DNA of 64,000 nucleotides from Thermogemmatispora aurantia (GCF_008974285.1 NZ_BKZV01000005.1:1-64000), one strand, 5' to 3'; shown: positions 25,191 through 33,852, numbered from the stretch's first letter. Translations and numbers: made by a program. The notes: generated from the sequence alone by a model not told the origin.

Positions 25191-26639
25191 ATGAAGCTCT
25201 CGCAGTTCTTCTTACAGCTGCAGCTGATTTTCCTGCTCTTCATCGCTCTGGTTGCTTTCTGGCAGCGCCATCGCATCAAGAAGGGCATTAAAGAGCTGAC
25301 CACACTCGATGAGGCTCCTCTGCCGGAGCCACCTCCTCACGTCTCCATTATTCTGCCCGTGCGCAATGAGGAGGCACACATCGACGACTGCCTGGCCTCG
25401 CTGTTGGCCCAGGACTATCCCGACTTCGAGGTCGTGGTCATCGATGATGGTTCAACCGACGCCACGCCCGCTCGCCTGGCGGAGTGGCAGCAGCGCGATA
25501 GCCGCCTGCGGGTCTACCGCATCGAGGAGCTACCCGCCGGCTGGGCCGGCAAGGCTCATGCCCTGCATACCGGCGTCTTGCTCACGCAGGGTGAGTGGCT
25601 GCTCTTCACCGATGCCGATACACGCCACGCTCCCCAGACGCTGCGCCGGGCCGTAGCCCATGCTATCGCCCATCGCCTGGATCTGCTAACTCTCTTTACC
25701 GATACTCGCCTGCCCGGCGCCGCCGCCCGCTTGCTTACAGCAATTGGCGCTACACTGTTAGCCATGCTGGCAACGCCGGGCGAGATGCGTAATCCGCATC
25801 AGCCGACGCGTGTGCTAGCCGTTGGGCAGTACCTGCTGGTGCGGCGCTCTGCGTACCTGGCCTGCGGTGGCTATAGCGCTCCTGAGCTGCGCTCGACCTT
25901 CTCAGATGACTTAACGCTAGCCTGGTATCTCAAGCGTCACGGCTGCCGTGAAGATATTGTGGCCGAGCGGGGGCTGGTCTTCAACGATCAATGGACGACC
26001 TGGAAGAGCGCCTGGGAAGGCATGCGTAAGAGCAACTACGGCCTGGTAGCCAGCAGCCCGCTCCTGGGCGTGGTTCTGGGTTTGGCCCTGATCCTTTACG
26101 GCCTGCTGCCGCCTGTCACCCTTGTGCGTCAGTTGTGGCCCAGGCGGCGCCAGGCCCGGCAACAGTCGCAGAGCCAGCGAGACCATCTCTCGCTGCTGAC
26201 GAGGGCGCTGGCGGCGCTCGCTCTCTTCTTCCAGATCGACACGAAGCGGCGTTTCGAACGCGAGTATCGTCTGCCCTGCGCCTGGTCGCTGACAGCGCCT
26301 GCAGGTTGGGTCACCTTTGGTCTGCTGATGCTCGATACCACGCGGCTCGTGCTCAAGGGACGTGGCGCAACCTGGAAAGGCCGTACCGCTCCGCCGCAAC
26401 ATCACGCCGTCCATCCGCTGGCCTTTATGGGTCAGGTTCTTGAGCGCCTTCACGCGGGCAGGGACGGTACCAGGCCCTTCAGCTGCCGCGCCCACTACTT
26501 GACAGGACTTTGTAATGGAGAAACGCTTTCGTCTTCTTTCCTTGCTGCACAGCGCCTATCTGTGCCTGACCGCTCTGGGAGCCGGCTGGCAGCTCTGGCG
26601 CGTTCGACGCACGCTCAGGGAGACGCTGCCGCCCGTTGA
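25191..26639 (+). CDS. membrane GT2 glycosyltransferase, CruG-like (second of three), extended C-terminus
   Basis: Architecture matches its neighbours: N-terminal span (about 5-25), GT-A domain from VSIILPVRNEEAHIDDC with VIDDGSTDATP and FTDADTRH, the SDDLTLAWYL acidic pair, QWTTWKSAW, and C-terminal spans ending WKGRTAPP. A GAGGTG site sits 6 bases before the ATG at 25191. The protein is 482 residues against 402 and 419 for its paralogues, because the frame runs about 70 residues past the family end and overlaps the next gene by 125 bases. The tail (VLERLHAGRDGTRPF onward) has no similarity to the paralogues, suggesting a lost original stop codon. Confidence 0.82.
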   Translation: MKLSQFFLQLQLIFLLFIALVAFWQRHRIKKGIKELTTLDEAPLPEPPPHVSIILPVRNEEAHIDDCLASLLAQDYPDFEVVVIDDGSTDATPARLAEWQQRDSRLRVYRIEELPAGWAGKAHALHTGVLLTQGEWLLFTDADTRHAPQTLRRAVAHAIAHRLDLLTLFTDTRLPGAAARLLTAIGATLLAMLATPGEMRNPHQPTRVLAVGQYLLVRRSAYLACGGYSAPELRSTFSDDLTLAWYLKRHGCREDIVAERGLVFNDQWTTWKSAWEGMRKSNYGLVASSPLLGVVLGLALILYGLLPPVTLVRQLWPRRRQARQQSQSQRDHLSLLTRALAALALFFQIDTKRRFEREYRLPCAWSLTAPAGWVTFGLLMLDTTRLVLKGRGATWKGRTAPPQHHAVHPLAFMGQVLERLHAGRDGTRPFSCRAHYLTGLCNGETLSSSFLAAQRLSVPDRSGSRLAALARSTHAQGDAAAR

Positions 26640-27774
26640 GGCAGATCTGCCGGACCCGGCGCCTCATGTTTCGATCATTGTGCCGGTGCGTAACGAAGAG
26701 CAACACATCAGCTCCTGCCTGGCCTCTTTGCTGGCCCAGGATTACCCTGACTTTGAGGTGCTCGTCGTTGATGACGGCTCGACGGATGCAACGCCGGCCC
26801 TGCTGGCGATCTGGCAGCAACGCGCCTCGCGCCTGCGCGTCTATCGCGTCGAGGAGCTGCCCGCTGGCTGGGCCGGCAAGCCCCATGCCCTGCACAGCGG
26901 CGTCACGCTTACGCAGGGCGAGTGGCTGCTCTTCACTGACGCCGATACACGCCATAAGCCTGAGGCGCTGCGCCGTATGATGGCTCATGCCCTGGCCCAA
27001 CAGCTGGACTTCCTTTCAATGCTGACAGACGCCCGGCTTGTGGGCAGCGGCTCCCGCTTGCTGACGCCGGCGGGGATCGTCTTAATGACCCACTTTGCGA
27101 CTCCTGGAGAGATGCGGAACCCACGGAAGCCTGGCCGGGCGCTGGCCGTCGGTCACTATCTGCTGGTCCGTCGCTCAGCCTACGAGGCGAGCGGTGGCTA
27201 CAGCGCGCCCGAGCTGCGCGCCAGCTTTGGCGATGACGTGGGCCTGGCGCAGTTTCTCAAACAGCGAGGCTGCCGCGAAGACTTCGTCGATGGGCGCAAT
27301 CTGGTCTCTAATGAGCAGTGGACTACCTGGCGCAGCGCCTGGCATGGCTGGCGCAAGAGCGTCTACTCGGTGACGGCCTCAGCCCCTTTGCTCTATCTAG
27401 GCGCAGGTCTGGGATTGATCAGCTATGGCCTGCTGCCTTTGCTCAGCGTGCTAACCGCTCTGCGCCAGCTACTCAGGGGGCGCCAGCGGGAGCGATCCTT
27501 GCCGCTGCTGCTCCTCTCCCTGTTGACGCTGGCCCTACAGGTGAGCGCGCGTCGCAGCTTCGAGCGTGAGCAGCAGCAGCCATTCGCCTGGTCGCTGCTG
27601 GCCCCTGTGGGCTGGATAGCCTTCGGCCTGTTGATGCTCGATGCGGTGCGTCTGGCACTGAGCGGACGCGGGGCCGAGTGGAAGGGACGCCTGGCCCCCC
27701 GTCAGCCGCCGAGCATCCAGGTACCGGGCCTGCCCCTGCAGCGCCACCGCCACGCCAGCATCCGCCGACGCTGA
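26515..27774 (+). CDS. membrane GT2 glycosyltransferase, CruG-like (third of three)
   Basis: The 419-residue protein repeats the layout of the two genes before it: N-terminal span, VSIIVPVRNEEQHISSCLAS, VVDDGSTDAT, FTDADTRHKPEAL, FGDDVGLAQFLKQRG, EQWTTWRSAW and C-terminal membrane spans ending WKGRLAPR with an Arg/His-rich tail. The ATG lies within the 3' end of the second GT2 gene; an AGGA is 7 bases upstream. The overlap suggests coupled translation. The three enzymes could add different sugars or act on different carotenoid ends; this is inference. Confidence 0.82.
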   Translation: MEKRFRLLSLLHSAYLCLTALGAGWQLWRVRRTLRETLPPVEADLPDPAPHVSIIVPVRNEEQHISSCLASLLAQDYPDFEVLVVDDGSTDATPALLAIWQQRASRLRVYRVEELPAGWAGKPHALHSGVTLTQGEWLLFTDADTRHKPEALRRMMAHALAQQLDFLSMLTDARLVGSGSRLLTPAGIVLMTHFATPGEMRNPRKPGRALAVGHYLLVRRSAYEASGGYSAPELRASFGDDVGLAQFLKQRGCREDFVDGRNLVSNEQWTTWRSAWHGWRKSVYSVTASAPLLYLGAGLGLISYGLLPLLSVLTALRQLLRGRQRERSLPLLLLSLLTLALQVSARRSFEREQQQPFAWSLLAPVGWIAFGLLMLDAVRLALSGRGAEWKGRLAPRQPPSIQVPGLPLQRHRHASIRRR

Positions 27775-27834
27775 ACAGCGCTTTGCTCTTCGCACTCAGC
27801 TCACAACCTCTCTGCCTGGCAGCGATGCTGCTGC

Positions 27835-27864
27835 TTACTTATCTGCCGTTGCCTGTGGTAGAAT
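27835..27864 (+). promoter_or_regulatory. possible leaderless promoter
   Basis: TTACTT (27835-27840), an 18-base spacer and TAGAAT (27859-27864) end only 9 bases before the ATG at 27874. With no ribosome-binding site upstream of that ATG, a leaderless transcript is plausible. Confidence 0.45.
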
Positions 27865-27873
27865 AGGTTCACC

Positions 27874-29208
27874 ATGCATGATCTGTGGGCAGATGTCGAT
27901 CAAGAATACTCTCAGCTGGCAGCACGCGCGGGGACGCGCGCCCGCTCCGTTCGCCAGGGAGACCTGCTGACCTCCCTGCGCCTCTGGCTCCAGGAGGAGT
28001 ACCTTGCTGGCTATTGCCGGGCACTGCGTCAGAATCCGCTCTACCGACGCTGCTATTGGATCGATGCTCTCGGCGGCGAGCCAGCGAGGGAAGAGCAGGC
28101 CGTCAGCAGTAGTGAAGCTGGCAGCGGAGGCGAAGCCGGCCCAGGACCGCGTGAGCGCTCTGGCGGCAGGCGGCGCGCTCAGTCTCAGCCACAGCATCCG
28201 TGGCTGCAACCTTTGAGCACCCTCCATGCTCGTTTGCTCGCTGATGGCCGGTCGCTTGCCCTCTACGGGCTGCTGCTGACAGGCCCAGCCGGCAGACGCA
28301 GCACCAGCCGCCCAGGCTCCAGTTCCAGCAGTCACAAGGCCGGGCTGGTGATTCCCCGGGAAGGCGGCCTGGTCTCCGCCAGCTGGCCGGAAGCGGCGAC
28401 TGCCATCCTCCAGCTTCTTGATCAGGCCCCGGCAGTTTTTGCTCTGAACCCTCTGGCCCCAGCACTCTTCCGCTATGAGGACCTGGAGCCGCTCTTGCAG
28501 CGCGCCGCCCCGACAGAACTCTGCCTGCTGATCATGCATCGCCAGCTGGAGAGCCGACTGCGCGCCGCTCGACGCCTGGAGCAGCAGGCCATCGCTTTGC
28601 ACAATCTGCTGCGCAGCGATCGCTGGCGGGCCTTGATGCCTCGCGATGAGACGGCGCCGCTCTCGCCGGAGGCGCTCGCCGAATTACTCGATCTTTTGTT
28701 ATCCCAGATTCAGCGTCACTTCCCTCTGACACAGCGTATCGCCCTGCCGCGGGCCAGCGGCCCAGCCCTCATTGAGACAGCTCCCTATACCCTGCTCTTT
28801 GCCACACGTCGCCAGGATAGCCTGCTGGCTATGAATGACGCCGTGTGCATCTATTGGCGTCGGCTTGAGGAGCAGAGCCAGGCGGACCTGCTAGGCAGCG
28901 ACTGGTTCCAGACCCGGCGCGAGGAGCGTCTGGCCACTGCCCGTGAGCAGCTCTATCAGCGTACACTGCAAACGGGGCGCGCTCTGCGCAGCCGGCGCTG
29001 GCCCGACCTGCGCCAGCAGCTCATCAGCAGTACCTTTGGCCAGTTCACGCAGGCCGAGCACAATGCCGTCATTCAACGTCTGCTGCGCGAGGGACTGGTC
29101 CGCTGTGAATGGCGACGCCCTCGTCCTACCCCGCCGTCAGAAGAGGCCGATGCATCAGAGCCGGTGCCTGGCCCAGACGATCTGCTGATCTGGCCCGGAA
29201 CACGCTAG
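27874..29208 (+). CDS. diverged TcmP-like protein (tentative)
   Basis: The 444-residue protein has no family I recognise with certainty. The middle (about 170-260), with VFALNPLAPALFRYEDLEP, ELCLLIMHRQLESRL and LLRSDRWRALMP, and the later APYTLLFATRRQDSLLAMND resemble the layout of three-Cys-motif partner (TcmP) proteins, a methyltransferase-like family. The glycine-rich SAM loop expected at the start of that fold is not visible. A Ser/Gly/Arg-rich low-complexity stretch lies around residues 75-105 and another near 135-155. The C-terminus (FGQFTQAEHNAVIQRLLREG) looks like a winged helix. A DNA methyltransferase gene follows 230 bases downstream, which suggests a nucleic-acid-modification context. 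Confidence 0.5.
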   Translation: MHDLWADVDQEYSQLAARAGTRARSVRQGDLLTSLRLWLQEEYLAGYCRALRQNPLYRRCYWIDALGGEPAREEQAVSSSEAGSGGEAGPGPRERSGGRRRAQSQPQHPWLQPLSTLHARLLADGRSLALYGLLLTGPAGRRSTSRPGSSSSSHKAGLVIPREGGLVSASWPEAATAILQLLDQAPAVFALNPLAPALFRYEDLEPLLQRAAPTELCLLIMHRQLESRLRAARRLEQQAIALHNLLRSDRWRALMPRDETAPLSPEALAELLDLLLSQIQRHFPLTQRIALPRASGPALIETAPYTLLFATRRQDSLLAMNDAVCIYWRRLEEQSQADLLGSDWFQTRREERLATAREQLYQRTLQTGRALRSRRWPDLRQQLISSTFGQFTQAEHNAVIQRLLREGLVRCEWRRPRPTPPSEEADASEPVPGPDDLLIWPGTR

Positions 29209-29278
29209 CGAAGGCCGCCGCCTACCCTACACGGCCAGCACGCCTGACGCAGGGAAGAGAGACTGACAGGAAAAGGAA

Positions 29279-29340
29279 GGAGACGTTACCAGGGGGAAAC
29301 GTCGGTCAATGGGGCAACCGACGTTGTTGGTAACGTCTCC
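29279..29340. repeat. nested inverted repeat upstream of the DNA methyltransferase
   Basis: The outer arms are GGAGACGTTACC (29279-29290) and GGTAACGTCTCC (29329-29340), perfectly complementary over 12 bp. Inside them AACGTCGGT (29298-29306) and ACCGACGTT (29317-29325) form a perfect 9-bp stem. All four arms contain the hexamer GACGTT or its complement. No U tract follows. It could be a two-stem RNA structure or a double operator. Confidence 0.85.
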
Positions 29341-29438
29341 CACAGGGAGAAACGCAGGAGCCGGCTAAAATCAGAGCAGTAACCTGCTCGCCTAAATAGC
29401 CCCTCGCCCGGCAACGACGATATCAACGGGAGGGTGAT

Positions 29439-30290
29439 GTGGATACCGAGAGCGTCTCGCAGAAAAATACATTAAATGAGTTGACTGGAGCCGAGTGGCT
29501 CTATTTCACCAAAAGTGTACTTATCACGAACTACCCCTCCGTCTATGGACACGACCTGCGTAAAGCACACGGCGCCAACAAGCCGCCACAGTTGATGAGT
29601 CAGCTCATCGAGTTCTTTACCAAGCCCGGCGAGTGCGTGCTTGATCCTTTTGCCGGCGTTGGCGGCACCCTCATTGGGGCCTCCATCTGCAAGAAGCCAC
29701 GCCGGGCCATCGGCATCGAGATCAATCCCCGCTGGGTAGAGATTTACCAGCGTATTCTGAGCGAGCACCGCGACTCGCTGCAGCCCCAGACATTGATCCA
29801 GGGCGACTGCCTGCAGGTGATGCAGGACTTCGCCGAGCATTCTTTCGATTTTATCGCCACTGATCCCCCGTACAATATCCACCTGGCCCAGACCATGAGC
29901 AACGGGCGCTACGCCGCCACCTTCCCTAATCGTCGCACCGATTATTATATGCGCTCAGATGACCCGCGCGACCTCGCCAATCTGGCCAGCTATGAAGCCT
30001 ATCTAGAGGCCATGGAGCAGGTTTTTGCGCAGTGCTTCCGCGTTCTGAAACCGCGCAAATATATGGTCGTGATCGTGCGCAACGCCTACCAACACGGCGA
30101 ATATATTTTCACGCATGTGGACCTGGCCCGGCGCGCCCGCCAGCAGGGCTTTGTCCCAAAGGGAGAGATCATCTGGTACCAGGCCGGCACACGGTTGCGC
30201 CCCTACGGCTATCCAAGCGCCTATGTTCCGAACATTGCCCATCAGTATATCGTCGTCCTGCGCAAGCCGGCAGCCAATCGACGCAGCTAA
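29439..30290 (+). CDS. DNA (adenine-N6 or cytosine-N4) methyltransferase
   Basis: The SAM-binding motif I VLDPFAGVGGTL is at residues 68-78 and the catalytic motif IV TDPPYNI at 141-147, so this is an amino-methyltransferase of DNA. The order (motif I before IV with a short spacing) and the YKxxN-like C-terminal half place it near the site-specific MT family without a long separate target-recognition domain. Its 283 residues are at the small end. A GTG start is used with GGGAGGG just upstream. No restriction endonuclease is recognisable nearby, so it appears to be an orphan or partner of the TcmP-like protein. Confidence 0.88.
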   Translation: MDTESVSQKNTLNELTGAEWLYFTKSVLITNYPSVYGHDLRKAHGANKPPQLMSQLIEFFTKPGECVLDPFAGVGGTLIGASICKKPRRAIGIEINPRWVEIYQRILSEHRDSLQPQTLIQGDCLQVMQDFAEHSFDFIATDPPYNIHLAQTMSNGRYAATFPNRRTDYYMRSDDPRDLANLASYEAYLEAMEQVFAQCFRVLKPRKYMVVIVRNAYQHGEYIFTHVDLARRARQQGFVPKGEIIWYQAGTRLRPYGYPSAYVPNIAHQYIVVLRKPAANRRS

Positions 30291-30345
30291 GCTTAACAGC
30301 GCGAGTCTGAATGGACCAGTTCCTCAGCGAGTGGACAGCGTAGGT

Positions 30346-30351
30346 TATAAT
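30346..30351 (+). promoter_or_regulatory. -10 element before the 664-residue protein gene
   Basis: A perfect TATAAT lies 80 bases before the start codon at 30432. No convincing -35 box is 16-18 bases upstream, so confidence is limited. Confidence 0.35.
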
Positions 30352-30431
30352 TACCAGAAAGCAGCGAACAGGTAGCGCTCAGATCTCTGCGAGAGCAGCG
30401 CAGCAGAGGAGAGAAGAAGGGGACAGAGCCT

Positions 30432-32426
30432 ATGCCAAGGAAGAAGCCAACACCTCCACGTCGTATCCCCGATCCCGATGCTTTCGAGCCACGCGAGCGC
30501 ATCGAGGAATTTGTGAATGAGGAGGAGGATAGCGAACGCTTGCAGGAGGAGGTAGCGCGGGAGAGCAGCGATGAATATATGGTAGAGCGTGGCGAGGGAC
30601 GACATGAGGCGGGTAAACGTGACGTTGAGCTGTACATTCGGACCTACAATACGCTGTTGCGTAGCTCGGGCGAGGTGAGTTTGAAGGCCCTGGTCCAGGC
30701 CCACTATAATATTGACTCTAGCCTGCACCCCGATGCCCGCTCGCCCTACCCCGATATGTCAGCCCTCATCTACTGCGCTCTGCGCCTGCCCTCAGCCATC
30801 CTCTACTGCACGCATGTCCTGCTTGGACAGTCCGAAGAGGTCTTTCTGAAACAAGGTTTCCAGGTTGATCGCTGGCAGGCCGTGACAGCGCCTGCCCGCC
30901 GCCGCAAGTGGTTCTACGATGGCAAAGAAACGCTGGCGGTCTACGTGGCGAGCGTGAGCGATACCGACGATATTGTCCCGATTCTGGTGGCCTTCCAGAT
31001 CGAATGGAACAAGCTCTACTATCTGATCAACGCTGATCCGACAACGATCCAACTGCTCTCGACGCGCATGGATCGCTCGTCGCCGGTTTTTGCGGAGATC
31101 ACGCGCGTGCTACGCCAGCGCCTGCATATCGCAGCCGATGACTGGCGCCGTCTGGAAGTGGTCTGGGGTGATCGCTTGTGGGAAAATCTGCTGATCATCG
31201 GACGCCAGCGCAAGAGCTTCACCCTGCGCATGCTCGGCGGCTCCCACGTCGGCTTCGTTCGCGCGACACGGAAATGGTGGGCACCAGTCGAGCGCCTGCT
31301 CGACTCGCTGGGGCTGCGCGAGCGCCCGGTCTACTTCGTCTCTAGCAATACTCATAGCCTGGTCAATCTGACCTCTGGCTCCGTCTTGCGACGCGAGGCT
31401 GAGCTGATCGATTTCGCCCTCAGCGGCCAGGACCAGTATCTGGCGAAGGAGTGCCACAAGCTGCAGTCCGGCGAAGTACCCGGCAATTGGCAAAATTTCC
31501 TGTACTTTGCCGCCCGCGAGTGGGCCCGCACGCCCGAGGGCCAGGAGGCTATGCGCCAGCGCGTTGCCGAGGAACAGGAACGCGGCATCTGGCACGTTGG
31601 CGCCCGCCACGGCCTGGAGATCGATGCTCAGATCTTCGAGCTGGCCCGTCTCCATCCGACCGATGTTGATCCGCGCTGCCGCATGCCCGGCATGGATCTG
31701 CTGGCCAAGAGTAAGGCCATTATTCTGAATATCGACTACCCGCTGGGTATGGCCGCCTACCGTATGCTGCGCGAGATCATGGAGAATATGTCGACGATCC
31801 TGGGCATCTATATCCTGGGCAAGGCGGCCACGCTCAACGGCAGCATCGGCGATGTAATGATCTCGAATGTGGTACTGGATGAACATAGTCAGAATACGTA
31901 TTGGCTTGATAACTGCTTCTCTGCCCAGGATGTTCAACCGTACCTGATCTATGGATCGGTGCTTGATAATCAGAAAGCTGTCTCGGGCAAAGGCACATTC
32001 CTCCAAAACCGTCAGTACTTCGACTTCTATTATAGCGCCAACTACACGGTAGTGGAGATGGAGAGCGGCCCATACCTCAACGCCGTCTACGAGGACCAGT
32101 ATCTGACTCGTTACCCCATCGGCGAGAATATTAACTTTGCACGCTTGCCCTATGACCTCGGCATCCTGCACTATGCCTCGGATACGCCCTATACCCGCGG
32201 CAAGAATCTCGGCGCCGGCAGCCTCTCGTACTTTGGCATGGATTCGACCTATGCCTGCGCTGTGGCGATCGTGCGCCGTATCTTCGAGCGCGAGATCCGC
32301 TACGTGCAGGAGAGGTATGGAAAGGCGGAGTTGCGCGAGGAGGCAGCCGCGGCTCGCGACGGAAGACAGTCGCCGCCCGAGTCAGGCCAGGACGATTCGC
32401 GCCCGATGGAAGCCTCTGTCACCTAG
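30432..32426 (+). CDS. uncharacterised protein with nucleoside-phosphorylase-like C-terminus
   Basis: The 664-residue protein is soluble, with an acidic, Glu/Arg-rich N-terminal 65 residues. The central part (about 70-400) is not recognised. Between about 430 and 610 it has features of the nucleoside phosphorylase/nucleosidase fold: YILGKAATLNGSIGDVMISN resembles the phosphorylase strand-loop GxxGGLxxxxxxGDxVI, and TVVEMESGPYLNAVYE resembles the ribose-binding VxxMExxA motif. A final acidic Ser/Pro tail ends the protein. The match is by eye and needs a structure-based test. The gene overlaps the pseudokinase gene tail to tail by 4 bases. Substrate and role are unknown. Confidence 0.7.
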   Translation: MPRKKPTPPRRIPDPDAFEPRERIEEFVNEEEDSERLQEEVARESSDEYMVERGEGRHEAGKRDVELYIRTYNTLLRSSGEVSLKALVQAHYNIDSSLHPDARSPYPDMSALIYCALRLPSAILYCTHVLLGQSEEVFLKQGFQVDRWQAVTAPARRRKWFYDGKETLAVYVASVSDTDDIVPILVAFQIEWNKLYYLINADPTTIQLLSTRMDRSSPVFAEITRVLRQRLHIAADDWRRLEVVWGDRLWENLLIIGRQRKSFTLRMLGGSHVGFVRATRKWWAPVERLLDSLGLRERPVYFVSSNTHSLVNLTSGSVLRREAELIDFALSGQDQYLAKECHKLQSGEVPGNWQNFLYFAAREWARTPEGQEAMRQRVAEEQERGIWHVGARHGLEIDAQIFELARLHPTDVDPRCRMPGMDLLAKSKAIILNIDYPLGMAAYRMLREIMENMSTILGIYILGKAATLNGSIGDVMISNVVLDEHSQNTYWLDNCFSAQDVQPYLIYGSVLDNQKAVSGKGTFLQNRQYFDFYYSANYTVVEMESGPYLNAVYEDQYLTRYPIGENINFARLPYDLGILHYASDTPYTRGKNLGAGSLSYFGMDSTYACAVAIVRRIFEREIRYVQERYGKAELREEAAAARDGRQSPPESGQDDSRPMEASVT

Positions 32427-33472
32427 CCGGTTGACGAGGAGCTGCGTCGGCGCCAGGCGACACGAAGGCGCCTGAGCAGGTGATGCCACAAGGAGGCTCG
32501 CTCGCGCCCGGCCTCAGCAGCTGACGACGCTGGCGCAGCCTCTTCAGCTGCTTGTTCTCTGACAGCTGTTTCAAGGGATGAGCTGGCACTCTCTTCGAGC
32601 CGTTCGGCGGCACCAGCGTGCCAGCCGACGGCCTGGCGATAGGCGGCGACAAGCTCGCTGGGACGCTGAAAACGCCGGGCCGGCTCCTTCTCCATCGCCT
32701 GCCTGATGATCTCGTCCAAGGCCTCGGGTAAATCGCTGCGCCAGCGCTGGAGCGAGGTGACGGGCGCGTGGAGATGCTGGGCGTAGACTCCCTCACGGGA
32801 ACTGTCCCGAAAGACCGCATGTGTGGTCAAGAGTCGGTAGAGGACGGCCCCGAGGGCGTAGACATCGGTGCAGGGTCCACAGGAGCCTTCTCGAAGCTGC
32901 TCCGGCGCTCGTCCCTCGCCACTGCCATAGTCAGGGTAGCTTTGACCGGCGGGTGTGGCCAGCTCCAGCAGGTGCATGACCCCGAAATCGCCGATGGCGA
33001 GACGTCCGTCGCGCAGCAGAAAGATGCAATCTGTACTGAGGTTCCGATGAATGATCCCTTGCTCGTGCGCGTATTCCAGGCCTTGGGCAATCTGTTCCAG
33101 GTAGTCGCCGATAGTGCTCAGGCTGGGCGGGCCGCTTTTAGTGAGCGCCGAGATCAGGGTCTGCATGGGTAGATTGGGCGTTACCAGATACGACCCGCCC
33201 AGATAACTCCCATAGTCGACCAGGGGCAGAATATGACGGTGCTGGAGTGCCGCTACCTCGCCCGCTACCTGGAGAAAGCGCTCCTGATATGCCGCCCGTT
33301 CCTGGGGGTCCAGAGCACACGGGGCTAGAATGAAGCGCACCAGATAGGTACTGCCTTCGTCGGTGCTGCCCAGAAAAACCGGCCCCAGCTCGTTGCGCCC
33401 GACAAGTTGCTCTAGATAGTAGTTCCCCAGGGTGGTACCGATTAAGCTCTCACTTGGTGGAAATGCAAGCAT
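32423..33472 (-). CDS. Ser/Thr protein kinase-like pseudokinase
   Basis: The 349-residue protein has a kinase fold with a glycine-loop remnant (LVGRNELGPVF) and an intact DFG at 162-164. However the ATP-anchoring lysine is replaced by Arg46 (TYLVRFIL), and the catalytic loop reads HRNLSTDCI (142-150) instead of HRDLKPxNI, so the catalytic Asp, the Lys and the metal-binding Asn are all changed. It should bind partners or nucleotide rather than phosphorylate. There is no C-terminal membrane span; the tail is Ala/Glu- then Arg/Ser-rich. The ATG at 33472 is chosen because AGGAAGG lies just upstream. It is divergent from the anchored protein gene at 33853. Confidence 0.85.
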   Translation of the reverse strand: MLAFPPSESLIGTTLGNYYLEQLVGRNELGPVFLGSTDEGSTYLVRFILAPCALDPQERAAYQERFLQVAGEVAALQHRHILPLVDYGSYLGGSYLVTPNLPMQTLISALTKSGPPSLSTIGDYLEQIAQGLEYAHEQGIIHRNLSTDCIFLLRDGRLAIGDFGVMHLLELATPAGQSYPDYGSGEGRAPEQLREGSCGPCTDVYALGAVLYRLLTTHAVFRDSSREGVYAQHLHAPVTSLQRWRSDLPEALDEIIRQAMEKEPARRFQRPSELVAAYRQAVGWHAGAAERLEESASSSLETAVREQAAEEAAPASSAAEAGRERASLWHHLLRRLRVAWRRRSSSSTG

Positions 33473-33696
33473 AACCTTCCTATCCCTTTCCCTTCGGCCT
33501 CGCTCTCTATCTCCTGCGCGGATCTGAGTGACATCTGGCTCTGGCCTCAAAGCTGTCACTCCTTCTCTACCTCTTGTGAACGCGATTCTGGCACCCTACA
33601 GACCCGGCCTTTTCACCAGCAAAAACGCAAGGGCAAGGTGATTTTGGTAGGCATGACAATCACTGACACCCCTCTTCTCCAGTGCTCTGCCAGTAC

Positions 33697-33702
33697 TATA
33701 AT
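33697..33702 (+). promoter_or_regulatory. -10 element before the anchored protein gene
   Basis: TATAAT occurs in the divergent spacer about 150 bases before the proposed start; only a weak CTTCTC is in the -35 position. The remainder of 33473-33852 shows no other feature. Confidence 0.35.
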
Positions 33703-33852
33703 AAGCTACGTAGAGCGCGCGATCTCGGTCGTCTAGCGATGGAGGCCATCCGTGCGTGCGGCCTTGCCTGTCCATCCCTGTCCATGTCTCGTTCAGCTCG
33801 GCCTTCTCGCGGGCTGACAGTTGGCAGGCTTTCCTTCTTATCGGCTACGGAC

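Noticed and set aside
31110..32171. 353-codon minus-strand frame inside the 664-residue protein gene
   Set aside because: It lies opposite a better-supported gene with a promoter and ribosome-binding site and shows the composition of an antisense shadow.
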